From Campylobacter pinnipediorum subsp. caledonicus (lineage in GTDB: Bacteria; Campylobacterota; Campylobacteria; Campylobacterales; Campylobacteraceae): a stretch of 64,000 nt of DNA. Under the pieces are notes generated by a model, which made no database searches, was not told the DNA's origin, and was given only the letters and a program-made list of their open reading frames with translations. Each line of letters starts with the position of its first letter. The stretch's first letter is position 1. Of this stretch, positions 46,365-56,667 are shown piece after piece. The translations under genes were made by a program, and so were the position numbers. The DNA lies in the NCBI RefSeq assembly GCF_002022005.1, contig NZ_CP017258.1, positions 806,001-870,000 on the forward strand, in the 5' to 3' direction.

Positions 46365-48488
46365 GTGCAAAAAAAGATTAATTTTTTAAATAACTTAAAC
46401 ACTTCTAAACAACTTTATATTTTTATGCTAATGGCCTTTACTTTTAGTGTGTGCGCTAGGCTTTATTGGGTTTTTTGGGCTAGTGGATATCCTATGTTTT
46501 TTTACAACGATACTTTGATGATAAGCACAAACGATGGATATGCTTTTGCCGAGGGTGCTAGGGATATGCTTGCTGGTTTTCATCAAGAAAACGACCTTAG
46601 CTATTTTGGTAGCTCTCTTTCTACTTTAACATATTATTTTGTAAAAATAACCGGAATAAAACTTGAAGTTGCTATGCTTTATATGAGTGTGCTTTTTGGT
46701 TCACTTATAGTTATACCGATATTGCTTATTTCAAAAGAGTATATGAATTTAAAGCTTGGATTTTTTGCGGCTATTATAGCGAGTATTGCGGATAGCTATT
46801 ACAATAGAACTATGGCTGGGTATTATGATACTGATATGCTTACTATAGTTTTGCCTGTGTTTGTTATATGGGGGCTTTTGCGTGTTTTAGAAAAAAAAGA
46901 TAAAAAAGATATCATAATAGCACCTATTTTTATTTTGATATATAATTGGTGGTATCTAAGTGGTTTTAGTTTGCTTATATCTACCATTGGTCTTTTTTTG
47001 TTTTATGTTATTTTATTTGATAGAAAAAATATACTCTTTTATTTTCAATTTGGTTTACTTATTTTGTCTATCTCAAATTTTAATTTTTATATCAAATTTA
47101 TAGCTATATTGCTAGCATATATTTGTTATTTGAAGTATGAAAGCAGGATAAGTATAAAAATATTGGACTTATTTCTTATTGTTTGTATTGTTATTTTTAT
47201 AGCTTGTGGTGGTTTAAATCCAATATGGTTTCAGTTTAAGTTTTATTTTTTTAGAGATATTAGTGAAATTTCAGATTTGAGTTTTAAATTTTTTAATGTA
47301 AATCAGACAATTCAAGAATCAGGAATAGTTGATTTTACAACATTTTTTAATAGAATAAGCGGTCATACAATTACATTTTTTGTTTCGCTTATAGGATTTG
47401 TATGGATGTGTTTTAGACATCGTTCTTTTTGTATAACTATTGCTATGTTATTTTTAGGTTTTTTAGCTCTTAAAGGCGGTCTTAGATTTACTATATATGC
47501 TGTTCCTATTATGGCTTTGGGTCTTGGATTTTTTGTTGTTAATTTTCTTAAAGTTTTAAAACTAAAATCAATTATTCAATACAATATTTTATATATTGTA
47601 TTTTTATTTTTTGCTGTTTTTCCAATACAAAATCATATAAAAGAGTATTTGATGACACCTGTTTTTACCCAAAATGAAGTTGAAACATTGGATAAATTAA
47701 AAAAAATAGCTTCAAGAGATGATTATGTTTTGGCTTGGTGGGATTATGGTTATCCTATAAGATATTATAGTGATGTTAAAACTTTGATTGATGGCGGAAA
47801 ACACCTTGGAAAAGATAATTTTGCAGTAAGTTTTGCTCTGTCGCAAGATCAAATAAGTTCTGCAAATATGGCTAGACTTGAAGTTGAATATACTGAAAGA
47901 AATTTTAAAGAGCATTTTGGTGTAAATTTAGCTCAAATGATGAGAGATTATAATACAACAAATGCTAATAAATTTTTATTTGATATAGGAGATGATAATT
48001 TTAATCCACCAAAAAAGAGCCGTGAAATTTATTATTATTTGCCTGATAGAATGATGTATATTTTCCCCACAATGCTTCATTTTAGCAAACTTGATTTGAT
48101 GACCGGAAAAGAATTTCCATCAAATCTTTATGAGATTAGCGAAAAGGTTTATGAAGACCCAAGGGGAATTGGTCTTGCTGGAACAAATATAGTTATATCT
48201 AGTGGTTTTGATAATCTTTTTGTCGGCGATAATACTTTTGGTATAAATACTTTCATAGAGACAAAAAAAGATGAAAATGATAAATTAGTAGTAAGTGCTA
48301 TTGAAAATGATAAAAACTCAGAACTTTATGTTATTTTTATGCGTGATTATGCAAGATTTTTGATTTTAGACAGAAGTATGTTTGAAAGCACATTTATTCA
48401 ACTTTTTGTTCTTGAAAATTACAATAAAGATATATTTGAGCCCGTGATACTAAATAATGATGTAAAAATTTATAGATTAAAAAAATAA
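46365..48488 (+). CDS. pglB: Oligosaccharyltransferase PglB
   Basis: Membrane enzyme of 707 residues that transfers the completed glycan from the lipid carrier to Asn in D/E-x-N-x-S/T sequons in the periplasm. It has about 13 membrane helices in the first ~420 residues. A first-loop acidic motif (NDGYAFAEGARD) binds the metal ion, and the catalytic-loop signature WWDYG is at 458-462. A soluble C-terminal domain follows. The start is GTG at 46365, 5 bases after AGGA, rather than the upstream in-frame GTG. The stop overlaps the pglA start (TAATG). Confidence 0.96.
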   Translation: MQKKINFLNNLNTSKQLYIFMLMAFTFSVCARLYWVFWASGYPMFFYNDTLMISTNDGYAFAEGARDMLAGFHQENDLSYFGSSLSTLTYYFVKITGIKLEVAMLYMSVLFGSLIVIPILLISKEYMNLKLGFFAAIIASIADSYYNRTMAGYYDTDMLTIVLPVFVIWGLLRVLEKKDKKDIIIAPIFILIYNWWYLSGFSLLISTIGLFLFYVILFDRKNILFYFQFGLLILSISNFNFYIKFIAILLAYICYLKYESRISIKILDLFLIVCIVIFIACGGLNPIWFQFKFYFFRDISEISDLSFKFFNVNQTIQESGIVDFTTFFNRISGHTITFFVSLIGFVWMCFRHRSFCITIAMLFLGFLALKGGLRFTIYAVPIMALGLGFFVVNFLKVLKLKSIIQYNILYIVFLFFAVFPIQNHIKEYLMTPVFTQNEVETLDKLKKIASRDDYVLAWWDYGYPIRYYSDVKTLIDGGKHLGKDNFAVSFALSQDQISSANMARLEVEYTERNFKEHFGVNLAQMMRDYNTTNANKFLFDIGDDNFNPPKKSREIYYYLPDRMMYIFPTMLHFSKLDLMTGKEFPSNLYEISEKVYEDPRGIGLAGTNIVISSGFDNLFVGDNTFGINTFIETKKDENDKLVVSAIENDKNSELYVIFMRDYARFLILDRSMFESTFIQLFVLENYNKDIFEPVILNNDVKIYRLKK

Positions 48489-49597
48489 TGGCAAGAATAG
48501 GTTTTTTATCTCACTCGGATATGAGTATATATCATTTTAGAACACCTATAATGCGTGCTTTAAAAAAGATGGGGCATGATGTGTATGCTATATGTCCAAA
48601 TGGAGAGTTTGTAGTTGAACTCAAAAAAGAATTTGATGTTGTTTTGTATGAGCTTAATAAGGCTAGTTTAAACCCATTTGTAGTTTTATCAAACGCTAAT
48701 AAATTAGCAAAAATAATAAAACAATTAAATCTTGATTTGATTCAAACTTCGGCTCATAAATCAAATGTTTTTGGAACTTTTGCGGCAAAAAAAGCTGGTG
48801 TAAAAAAGATATTAAACTTAGTTGAAGGTCTTGGAAGTTTTTATATAGATAGTGACATAAAAACAAAAATCATTAGATTTATGATAGAAATTTTATACAA
48901 AAAATCGTTAAAATTGAGCGATGGTTGTATTTTTGTAAATAAAAGTGACCCGAGGTATTTTTTAAAACAAGGACTTATACAAAAAGATAAAGTTTTTTGT
49001 ATATTAAGTGTCGGCGTTGATACTTCTAAATTTTATCCAAAACCATGCCGTGATTTTAAACAAAAAAAGATAATTTTGATGGTTGCAAGAGCTATATTAC
49101 ACAAAGGTGTTTGTGAGTATTATCAAGCAAGTGAAATACTAAGTTTGCGTAATGATTGCGAGTTTGTTTATATTGGAGATAATTTTGATGGCAACAAAAG
49201 TAGTTTGGATATAGAGTTTTTAAAGAGCTCAAATGTCAAATATTTAGGTGCTAGAAATGATGTTTGTGATATTTTAAAAGATGCTTATATGCTTGTTTTA
49301 CCAAGTTATAAAGAGGGTTTTCCTAGAACTATTTTAGAAGCTATGTCTTGTGGTGTGGCTGTGGTTGCAAGTGATGTTGATGGATGCAATGAGGCTGTTA
49401 CTGATGGTTTTAATGGGCTTTTGTGTAAGGTAAAGGACTCAAAAGACTTAGCTAAAAAGATAGAAGTTTTACTTGATGATGAAAAATTAGCCTTGAAATT
49501 TGGAGAAAATGGTAGAAAATTAGCTGTGCAAGAATTTGATGAAAATATAATTGCTCAAAAATATATAGAACTTTATAGGAAATTTATTGATGTATAG
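48488..49597 (+). CDS. pglA: PglA N-acetylgalactosaminyltransferase
   Basis: A 369-residue GT4 enzyme that in C. jejuni adds the first GalNAc to Und-PP-diNAcBac. The match is close along the length: [46 protein letters not shown], and the E-x7-E motif [17 protein letters not shown]. It overlaps pglB by 1 bp and pglC by 8 bp. Confidence 0.92.
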   Translation: MARIGFLSHSDMSIYHFRTPIMRALKKMGHDVYAICPNGEFVVELKKEFDVVLYELNKASLNPFVVLSNANKLAKIIKQLNLDLIQTSAHKSNVFGTFAAKKAGVKKILNLVEGLGSFYIDSDIKTKIIRFMIEILYKKSLKLSDGCIFVNKSDPRYFLKQGLIQKDKVFCILSVGVDTSKFYPKPCRDFKQKKIILMVARAILHKGVCEYYQASEILSLRNDCEFVYIGDNFDGNKSSLDIEFLKSSNVKYLGARNDVCDILKDAYMLVLPSYKEGFPRTILEAMSCGVAVVASDVDGCNEAVTDGFNGLLCKVKDSKDLAKKIEVLLDDEKLALKFGENGRKLAVQEFDENIIAQKYIELYRKFIDV

Positions 49598-50195
49598 AAA
49601 ATTTTTTAAAAGATTTTTTGATTTATTTGGTGCTATTTTTTTAATTATTTTAACTTCTCCTATTATGATTTTAGTTGCTGTTTTGATCAGGATAAAACTT
49701 GGTTCACCAATTATTTTTACACAAGAAAGACCAGGTCTAGAGTCAAAAATTTTTAAAATATATAAGTTTAGAACTATGAGTAACAAAAGAGATAAAAATG
49801 GAAATTTTTTATCCGATGAGTTGCGTTTGGGTAACTTTGGTAAAAAAATACGTTCTTTAAGCCTAGATGAGCTTCCACAACTTTTTAATGTTTTAAAAGG
49901 AGATATGAGTTTTATAGGACCTAGACCTTTGCTTGTTGAATATCTTAACATTTATACACCACATCAGCTTCAAAGACATTGTGTTAGACCTGGTATCACA
50001 GGTCTTGCTCAAACTAATGGTAGAAATGCTATAAGTTGGAAAGAAAAGTTCGAATATGATGTAGAATATGTAAAAAGCTTAAGTTTTAAAACAGATATAA
50101 AGATAGCTATAGATACAATAAAAGTTGTTTTGAAAAGACAAAATATAAATAAGCAAGGTTTTGACACAACGGAGAAATTTAATGGAAACAACTAA
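49590..50195 (+). CDS. pglC: PglC phosphoglycosyl transferase
   Basis: A 201-residue monotopic enzyme that starts the glycan by moving a phospho-sugar (diNAcBac-1-P in C. jejuni) to undecaprenyl phosphate. A basic N-terminus and one re-entrant hydrophobic segment (about residues 12-33) come first. The catalytic Asp-Glu pair is in SLDELPQL (about residue 90), and the [12 protein letters not shown] motif follows. ATG at 49590 is chosen over the TTG just before it because of RBS spacing. It overlaps pglD by 14 bp. Confidence 0.93.
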   Translation: MYRKFFKRFFDLFGAIFLIILTSPIMILVAVLIRIKLGSPIIFTQERPGLESKIFKIYKFRTMSNKRDKNGNFLSDELRLGNFGKKIRSLSLDELPQLFNVLKGDMSFIGPRPLLVEYLNIYTPHQLQRHCVRPGITGLAQTNGRNAISWKEKFEYDVEYVKSLSFKTDIKIAIDTIKVVLKRQNINKQGFDTTEKFNGNN

Positions 50196-50757
50196 GATGA
50201 TTTATATTTATGGTGCAGGTGGTCATGGTTTGGTTGTTGCTGATATCGCAAGGTCTGTTGGCTATGATGAGATAATATTTTTAGATGATAATAAAGAAAA
50301 TAAATTTAACCCAGCATTAAAAAAAGCAGATATTGTAGTTGCTATAGGAAATAATAAGGTAAGAAAAGAGATTATACAAAAGGTTGAAAATGCAGGCTTT
50401 AACCTTGTAAGTCTTATTCATCCAAGTTCAATCATAAGCCCTAGTGTAAAGATAGGAAATGGTGTTGTGATTATGCCAAATGTCGTTATAAATGCAAATT
50501 CTATTATACAAGATGGAGTTATACTAAACTCATCTTGTGTTGTAGAACATGAGTGCTTTATAAGTAGATATTCTCATATCAGTCCAAATGTCTCGTTGGC
50601 TGGAAATGTTAAGGTTGGAGAGCTTACCCATGTTGGTATAGGCACTTGTGTTATAGAATGTGTAAAGATAGGGAAAAATTGTATTATTGGTGCTGGAAGT
50701 ACTGTTTTAAAAGATGTCAATGACAACTCAAAGGTTTATGGTATTGTTAAGGCATAA
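50182..50757 (+). CDS. pglD: PglD UDP-4-amino-sugar acetyltransferase
   Basis: A 191-residue acetyl-CoA-dependent enzyme of the left-handed beta-helix family that completes UDP-diNAcBac. The N-terminal domain has [13 protein letters not shown]. Hexapeptide repeats follow, with the catalytic His in VEHEC (about residue 126). The C-terminus [10 protein letters not shown] is typical. The start at ATG 50182 follows GGAG. It is the last gene of the operon; the partner enzymes PglE and PglF, expected next or nearby, are not in the window. Confidence 0.92.
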   Translation: METTKMIYIYGAGGHGLVVADIARSVGYDEIIFLDDNKENKFNPALKKADIVVAIGNNKVRKEIIQKVENAGFNLVSLIHPSSIISPSVKIGNGVVIMPNVVINANSIIQDGVILNSSCVVEHECFISRYSHISPNVSLAGNVKVGELTHVGIGTCVIECVKIGKNCIIGAGSTVLKDVNDNSKVYGIVKA

Positions 50758-50959
50758 CTGTAAATTTATATCGATATTTAACCAAAAATAGTTAACTAAT
50801 ATAGCAATATCAAAACACTTAGTTTTTTAATAGCGTATTGTAAGTAATTTTTAAACAAATAAGTTTTTTGTAGATAAGTCCTTAGGTGTGATCGCTAAAA
50901 CTTTCTTTTAGATTATATGGTTTAGTGTTTTAACGGTGGAATTTATAAAAGAATGATTT

Positions 50960-50990
50960 TAGAGGCACATTAATTTTTTATATGCCTCTA
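50960..50990. terminator. Terminator between pglD and the DUF4149 gene
   Basis: Stem TAGAGGCA / TGCCTCTA has a 15-base loop and is followed by TATATATT on the plus strand. It lies 10 bp from the stop of the convergent gene. The preceding 200 bp after pglD (50758-50959) show no gene. Confidence 0.6.
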
Positions 50991-50999
50991 TATATTATG

Positions 51000-51476
51000 T
51001 TAATTCTTATTTTTTGATTTTATATTTTTCATAAAAAATAATAAAAATTGAGCTATCATCATAAGTTTCATGACATATTCACTAGCTTTATGAATACTAT
51101 CAAACTCAGGATTGTTTAGTGTTGCGATATCTCCTAGTTTTTGAGCCTCAACTATAAAATCAGTAAAATAAAACACAAATGTTAAAGCTAATGCTAGATT
51201 TATAATAGAAAGCGTTATTGTTGAAATTTTTACATGTATACACTCTTTTGATTTTATGCTTATTAGTTCAAATAAAACAGCAAAGCCACTTACAAAAAGC
51301 AATGTATAGTTATACTTTATAAAAATTTGTGTCATTATTAAACCACTTTGAAAATGTGTTAGCGTTATATCACTTGCGTATCTTTCTGGGAAAAATATAG
51401 CAGGTGCTACAAACACCCCGAGTGCAAACTCCACGCCAATGATAAATGCCAATAAAAACATATATATGCTTTTCAT
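51000..51476 (-). CDS. DUF4149 membrane protein
   Basis: A 158-residue integral membrane protein with four predicted helices. The N-terminal LLAFIIGVEFALGVFVAPAIF and the spacing fit the DUF4149/TMEM205-like family, whose function is unknown. It lies 10 bp downstream of prmC and is probably the last gene of a minus-strand operon. The RBS is AAGGAG. Confidence 0.75.
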   Translation of the reverse strand: MKSIYMFLLAFIIGVEFALGVFVAPAIFFPERYASDITLTHFQSGLIMTQIFIKYNYTLLFVSGFAVLFELISIKSKECIHVKISTITLSIINLALALTFVFYFTDFIVEAQKLGDIATLNNPEFDSIHKASEYVMKLMMIAQFLLFFMKNIKSKNKN

Positions 51477-51486
51477 TTTTCTCCTT

Positions 51487-52299
51487 TTAATTTTTAATTG
51501 CTATAAATCCACGATCAAATCCGGCTAAATCTTTATAAAATTCAGCCTTATAGTTGTGTTTTTTTAATTCATCTGACATTGATTTTTTTTGATCATAACC
51601 CATTTCGCAAGCTACTATTTTTATATTTTTTAAATCAGCTAGTTTTATTATCTCTTTTAGAATTTCATCTCCATATTCTCCTCCAAAAAGAGCATTTTTT
51701 GGTTCGTTTAAAACCCAATTATCAAGCTTGTAATCATTTGCTATATACGGAGGGTTTGAGACCAAGATATCAAAATCTTCATTTATGCCATCTAAATATG
51801 ATGTGTGTATTACTTTTACTCTATCTTGGACTTTGAAATTTTGTATATTTTCTTTTGCATTTTTTATAGCTATTTTATTTATATCTGTTGATATTATTTT
51901 AGCATTTGTATTTAATGCCAAAACGGTGCTTATGATTCCGCTTCCAACCCCTATTTCACATATTTTTAGCTCTTTGTTCAGGCTCTTGCTTATATCTATA
52001 ACCTTTTGAACCAAAATTTCAGTTTCTGGTCTAGGGATTAATACACCTTCGAATACCTTAAAATCAAGCGAATAAAATGATGCTTTGCCTGTTATGTATT
52101 CTAATGGTTTCGAGTTTTTAAAATCTTTGATGTTTTTAAAAAATATCTCTTCATCTGGCAATTCTTGGTCTAAATTTATGTATAGCTTTTCAAAGGACAT
52201 ATCCAAGTGGTTTAGCAATAATGTCTTAACTATATTGTAGTTATTTTCAAAATCACTAAGCTCACTTTTACCAAGCTCAATAGCTTTTTTAATTTTCAC
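51487..52299 (-). CDS. prmC: Release factor glutamine methyltransferase PrmC
   Basis: A 270-residue SAM-dependent methyltransferase modifying the GGQ glutamine of RF1 and RF2. The helical N-terminal domain binds release factor, with PLEYITGKASF and LIPRPETEILV. The SAM site is CEIGVGSGIIS, and the catalytic NPPY is in LVSNPPYIA. It overlaps the M48 protease gene by 11 bp at its start. Confidence 0.95.
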   Translation of the reverse strand: MKIKKAIELGKSELSDFENNYNIVKTLLLNHLDMSFEKLYINLDQELPDEEIFFKNIKDFKNSKPLEYITGKASFYSLDFKVFEGVLIPRPETEILVQKVIDISKSLNKELKICEIGVGSGIISTVLALNTNAKIISTDINKIAIKNAKENIQNFKVQDRVKVIHTSYLDGINEDFDILVSNPPYIANDYKLDNWVLNEPKNALFGGEYGDEILKEIIKLADLKNIKIVACEMGYDQKKSMSDELKKHNYKAEFYKDLAGFDRGFIAIKN

Positions 52300-53488
52300 T
52301 TTTTAGTCTTTCTATTCGTTCATAAAGGCTAGGGTGTGAATGATAAAGTGTTGAGTATAGCTGATGTGATTTTGGAAATGCTTTATTTTCACTTCCAAGT
52401 TTTTTTAATGCACTAATCATGCTATCTTTATCTTTTATCTTAGAGCCAAACTTGTCTGCATTAAATTCATTTTTTCTGCTTATAAATGCCATGATTGGGT
52501 TAAAAAAGAAATTAAAAATAGGCGAAAAAATCATTAAAAATACAATAACTCCACCACTACTAGGCATACCTATATCTTGATATATACTATCTGATATATT
52601 TCCAAATATAGCAAAAAGTGCAAAAATCATAATAGAGCTTAAAACTATCATTTTTATAATGTCTTTGTGTTTAAAATGCCCCAGTTCATGTCCTAATACA
52701 GCTATTATCTCATCTAAATTTAGCTTTTTTATCAAGGTGTCAAACAATACCACTCTTTTTGTTTTGCCAAGACCACCAAAATATGCATTTAGCCTATTAT
52801 CTCTTTTGCTAGCATCTAATGTAAAAACACCACTGCTTTTAAAGCCTAAGCTTAAAAGTAGGTCTTGTATTGATGATTTTAATTCTCCATCTTCAAGCGG
52901 TGTTACTTTATTAAAAATCGGAGCTATAATGGTTGGATATATTAAATTTATAGTTAGTATGATAGCAAAGCTTAATAAAAATGCCCATAACCACCAAAGT
53001 GTGCCTAAATTTTCTATACATATAATTATAAGCCATATAAATGCAGATCCAAATACAAGCATTAAAAGCATTGATTTTATAAGGTCTGTTATAAAAATTT
53101 TTGGTGTTACATTTGAAAAACCTTGTTTTTTATCTTTAACAAATTTTTCATATACAGATAGCGGAAGTTCTATGATTGTATTTATCAACAAAAAACTTAC
53201 AACAAAGATAACATTTTCAAGTATTGAATCTGTTTTAACAGTATTTGCAAATAATATTTTTAACCCAAAACCAAGCCATAAAAGTGATATTGTGACACTA
53301 AATATATTTGAAAAAATATCAAATTTCTGATTTTCAATGGCTATTTTTGCAGCATTTTCATATTCTGATTGTTCTAATACCACTGCTTCTTCTTTTGAAT
53401 GTTTTTTTATGAAGTTTATTTGAAGTAGTGATATATAAGTTTTTGCACAGACATATGCTATTAAAATAATACTTAATGTGCTAAACAT
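52289..53488 (-). CDS. M48 family zinc metalloprotease (Ste24-like)
   Basis: A 399-residue membrane protease. The zinc site HELGH is in VLGHELGHFKHKD, with a third ligand Glu in the RKNEFNADKFG segment about 60 residues later. Helices before and around the catalytic domain resemble CAAX prenyl protease 1/Ste24 rather than HtpX, which is shorter. Its bacterial role is probably membrane protein quality control. It overlaps prmC. Confidence 0.9.
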   Translation of the reverse strand: MFSTLSIILIAYVCAKTYISLLQINFIKKHSKEEAVVLEQSEYENAAKIAIENQKFDIFSNIFSVTISLLWLGFGLKILFANTVKTDSILENVIFVVSFLLINTIIELPLSVYEKFVKDKKQGFSNVTPKIFITDLIKSMLLMLVFGSAFIWLIIICIENLGTLWWLWAFLLSFAIILTINLIYPTIIAPIFNKVTPLEDGELKSSIQDLLLSLGFKSSGVFTLDASKRDNRLNAYFGGLGKTKRVVLFDTLIKKLNLDEIIAVLGHELGHFKHKDIIKMIVLSSIMIFALFAIFGNISDSIYQDIGMPSSGGVIVFLMIFSPIFNFFFNPIMAFISRKNEFNADKFGSKIKDKDSMISALKKLGSENKAFPKSHQLYSTLYHSHPSLYERIERLKSEN

Positions 53489-53503
53489 ATTTTTTAATCC
53501 TTT

Positions 53504-54871
53504 TTATTTTATAAAGTTATCGTAAAAACTACTAATGAAAACTACTAATATTATTATAGGAATTATAAATTTCACATATACAAACCAAAAGTCTATAACT
53601 TTTTTGTATTTTTCACTTCCTTTTAAAATCTCTTTTTTTGCTTCATCTTTTAAAACCCAACCAACAAATATAGCACATCCAAGAGAGGTTAGTATAAAAA
53701 ATATTGTAGCACTTATAGCATCATAAGCATCAAAGATATTTTTTCCAAAAATTGTTATATCGCTTAAAATATTTGTAGCTAGCAAACTAGGTATATTTCC
53801 TAAGACAAAAATAACGCTTAAAACAATCAATATAGCTTTTTGTCTTTTTATTGATAGTTTTTCTTGAACTGTTGTGATAATAACCTCGTATATTGGCAAA
53901 GATGTTGTTAGTGCGGCTATCATTAGTAGTGTGAAAAATCCAACAGCAAAAACCTCTCCACCCCACATATGAGAAAATACTATTGGAAGACTTTTAAAGA
54001 CTAGACTAGGGCCACTGTTTGGCTCTATGCCAAATGTAAAAAGAGATGGAAAAATCATAAATCCAGCCAAAATAGCTATGCCGGTATTTAAAAAGCCAGT
54101 TATGACAGATATTTTTACTAAATTTTCATCTTTTTTAACAAAACTTGATAGTGTTATCATCACTCCAAATCCAAGTGATAATGCAAAAAATACTTGCCCT
54201 AAAACATCAACAAATAACTTTGCATTTATCTTTGAAAAATCAGGTGTAAGATAAAACTTAATTCCTTCTAATGCACCATCTAGTGTTATATTTCTTATTA
54301 CCATAGTTATCATAAGTAAAAAAAGTATTGGCATTAGGTATTTTGCTGAACGCTCTATGCCATCAACAGCCCCTTTTATAAGGATTATATAGTTTATAAT
54401 AACAAATATCAAAGTTGCTATTGCTATATGCAAAGGAGATGAGTTTATGTTTTCATTATAAAATTTACTTGTTACTTCAAGTGTTATATTTGATGATAGG
54501 TCTAAAATTCCGGTTGCTATTTTGGCTATATAGTTTAAAACCCAACCGCCTATAACCATATAATATGCCATTATTCCAAATGCTCCCATAAGACCCATAT
54601 ATCCTATAGTTTTCCAAAATTTATTGATTTTTTTATGTCCCCCAAAGGCATCTATGGCATTTATCTTAAGTCTTCTTCCTATGGCATTTTCAACAAGTAT
54701 CATAGGTATGCCTATAACTATCATCGCAATACAAAATATCAAGACATAAGCTCCCCCACCGTTTTGACCAACAAGGTATGGAAAACGCCAAGTAGCGCCA
54801 AAGCCAACTGTTGCTCCAGCAACAGCTAAAATATATGTAAGTTGTGAACTCCAGTTTTTTCTTTCTTTCAA
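53504..54871 (-). CDS. Neurotransmitter:sodium symporter family transporter
   Basis: A 455-residue NSS/SNF transporter with 12 helices. The first helix carries the sodium- and substrate-binding sequence GATVGFGATWRFPYL, followed by the NGGGAYVLIF segment. Bacterial members such as LeuT and MhsT take up amino acids with Na+. The length fits the 11-12 helix bacterial type, and the exact amino acid is unknown. It lies 15 bp before the M48 gene in the same direction. Confidence 0.92.
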   Translation of the reverse strand: MKERKNWSSQLTYILAVAGATVGFGATWRFPYLVGQNGGGAYVLIFCIAMIVIGIPMILVENAIGRRLKINAIDAFGGHKKINKFWKTIGYMGLMGAFGIMAYYMVIGGWVLNYIAKIATGILDLSSNITLEVTSKFYNENINSSPLHIAIATLIFVIINYIILIKGAVDGIERSAKYLMPILFLLMITMVIRNITLDGALEGIKFYLTPDFSKINAKLFVDVLGQVFFALSLGFGVMITLSSFVKKDENLVKISVITGFLNTGIAILAGFMIFPSLFTFGIEPNSGPSLVFKSLPIVFSHMWGGEVFAVGFFTLLMIAALTTSLPIYEVIITTVQEKLSIKRQKAILIVLSVIFVLGNIPSLLATNILSDITIFGKNIFDAYDAISATIFFILTSLGCAIFVGWVLKDEAKKEILKGSEKYKKVIDFWFVYVKFIIPIIILVVFISSFYDNFIK

Positions 54872-54987
54872 AATAAACCTTTAGAAAAATTTAAAGCATT
54901 TATTTTACCTAAAAAATGCTTATATATAAAAAAAGTATAATTTTATGGACTTAAATTTAAAATTTATATAATAATTTATAGTAAAAA

Positions 54988-56103
54988 TTATCTGTTTTTT
55001 AAAAAATCAATAAGTATTTTTTGCTTTATTTTTTGTATTTCTTGCGCGATTTCTTCTTTTTCAAAACCGTTTTTTATAATTGTATCTACATCAATTTTTA
55101 TATCAAATTTATTATCAAAAAAGCCAAGCTTTTTAGCTTGTTTTATCCTTTGTGGTGTATATAAACCAAGCCATTTATTTAGTGGTTGATCTGTTGCTAT
55201 TTTGAGCATTTGAATATCTTTTATCTTTTTATGAAAATACTTTTGTTTTTGAAGATTTGCAAATTTTTTTGATAAGTTTAGGTTTGATAGTAAGACTTTG
55301 GTATCTAAATTAAAATACCCGCACAAAAGATATATAAAAAATTGTTCATCTTTTATAAATTTGCGACCCTGTTTTAATTTACGACTAAAGCTTATAAACT
55401 CGTTATTTTTTATGCTTAAATTAAAAATTTCTTTTAAAAGATTTAATTCATAAAGATAATAAAATCCTATATGCAAAAACTCGGCTTTGAAAAATTTCAT
55501 AAGTTCAGCTGTTATTCTGTCTTTGCTTAGATTTTTTATGCTTATAGTTTTCATTAGATTTAGTGTGTCTCCATCTATCCTAAAGCCAAATCTTGCGCTA
55601 AATTGTATTGCTCGAAGCACTCTTAATGGGTCTTCACAAAATTTATCATTATCTATGTGTTTCAAAACTCTTTTTTTTATATCGTTTATGCCATTGTTGT
55701 GATCAATTATATCTCCATTGAATATATTTATCATTATTGAGTTTATGGTAAAATCTCGTCTTATTGAAGCTTGTTTTGTGTCATTGCAATAAAAAACATC
55801 AAAGTCGGTATGTTTTAATCCAGTTTTGTTTTCTGTTCTTGGAAGACCTAGGTCAAATTCTTTGTATTTGTATATAAAGTAGCTTTTTCCGACACCTTTG
55901 GCGCCTATTTTTTGCATAATTTTTTCAAATTTTTCAGGCAAAATATCATAAACTTCTATATCAAAATCACTGCTTTTAATTCCTAAAAAACCATCCCTCA
56001 CACATCCACCTACTAGGTAGGCTCTTTTTGTGTAAGGTGATAGTATATCTTTTATCTCTTTTAATTGTTTATTTTGTAATATTTTGAAGTCTATTTTCAA
56101 CAT
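54988..56103 (-). CDS. cca: CCA tRNA nucleotidyltransferase / poly(A) polymerase family
   Basis: A 371-residue class II nucleotidyltransferase that adds or repairs the 3' CCA of tRNAs. The head domain has LVGGCVRDG and DFDIEVYD, with the catalytic aspartates (about residues 45-55). RRDFTINSIMIN and EDPLRVLRAIQFSARF follow. The start is uncertain; ATG 56103 fits the family. The gene overlaps the CiaD-like gene by 35 bp. In this window tRNA-Leu and tRNA-Sec already carry CCA, so repair is the main role. Confidence 0.92.
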   Translation of the reverse strand: MLKIDFKILQNKQLKEIKDILSPYTKRAYLVGGCVRDGFLGIKSSDFDIEVYDILPEKFEKIMQKIGAKGVGKSYFIYKYKEFDLGLPRTENKTGLKHTDFDVFYCNDTKQASIRRDFTINSIMINIFNGDIIDHNNGINDIKKRVLKHIDNDKFCEDPLRVLRAIQFSARFGFRIDGDTLNLMKTISIKNLSKDRITAELMKFFKAEFLHIGFYYLYELNLLKEIFNLSIKNNEFISFSRKLKQGRKFIKDEQFFIYLLCGYFNLDTKVLLSNLNLSKKFANLQKQKYFHKKIKDIQMLKIATDQPLNKWLGLYTPQRIKQAKKLGFFDNKFDIKIDVDTIIKNGFEKEEIAQEIQKIKQKILIDFLKNR

Positions 56104-56425
56104 TTGCAAGTGTAAATTCAAGAAATTTTAGTGTCAGTTCCAGTCTATTTTCTAAGTTTTGTTGAGAGGTTTCGTTTAGACCCTCAAATAAAACTTCTAT
56201 TCGCTCTTTTAGATTGTTTAAAAATATCTCTTCACTTGGTAGTATTTTTTCTATTTCTTCCTCTATATCCGATTTTTCAATAACTTCTTCTTTTGTAGGC
56301 GTTGTTTGTATCTCTTCTGTTGTTTTTATCTGAAAAACAGGTTTTTTTTCTTCTAATGCTTGTATATTTTCAAGTTCAGCATTTACCTCATCTATTGCCA
56401 TTTTTGCTATATCATCAAGTTTCAT
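56069..56425 (-). CDS. CiaD-like domain protein
   Basis: A 118-residue acidic protein between a TPR-like gene and cca, the position of Cj0788 (CiaD, a secreted invasion effector) in C. jejuni. The N-terminus MKLDDIAKMAIDEVNAELEN fits that family, and residues ~25-70 are a low-complexity Glu/Thr/Lys stretch. The C-terminal helix begins FLNNLKERIEVLFEGL. ATG 56425 overlaps the upstream stop as ATGA and is chosen. An effector role cannot be inferred from sequence alone. Confidence 0.7.
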   Translation of the reverse strand: MKLDDIAKMAIDEVNAELENIQALEEKKPVFQIKTTEEIQTTPTKEEVIEKSDIEEEIEKILPSEEIFLNNLKERIEVLFEGLNETSQQNLENRLELTLKFLEFTLANVENRLQNITK

Positions 56426-56667
56426 AATTTTATAAGCCACCTTTTAAATTCATTTATTTCCTCAGGGGTACTCATATCAACAAAAAAATCTTTCATTTGT
56501 TCATTTTTTATCTTTATACTTCTTCTTATACCGCTAAGTCTTCTTACTGCACTTATTGCTTCTTTATTATTTGGATCTGCTTTTAGTATATTTTTATATA
56601 CTTCTAAAGCATCATCTTTAAGACCTTGTGATTCATATATTAATGCTTTTGTAATTGTATTTAACAT
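56422..56667 (-). CDS. Small TPR-like protein
   Basis: An 81-residue cytoplasmic protein. Residues 5-40 (ALIYESQGLKDDALEVYKNIL, then a DPNNKEA turn) form one tetratricopeptide-like repeat. The rest is a charged helix ending in a FKRWLIKL motif. It is the counterpart of Cj0787 by position. ATG 56667 overlaps the leuB stop (TGATG), and the gene ends in a 4-bp overlap with the CiaD-like gene. No function is known. Confidence 0.75.
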   Translation of the reverse strand: MLNTITKALIYESQGLKDDALEVYKNILKADPNNKEAISAVRRLSGIRRSIKIKNEQMKDFFVDMSTPEEINEFKRWLIKL

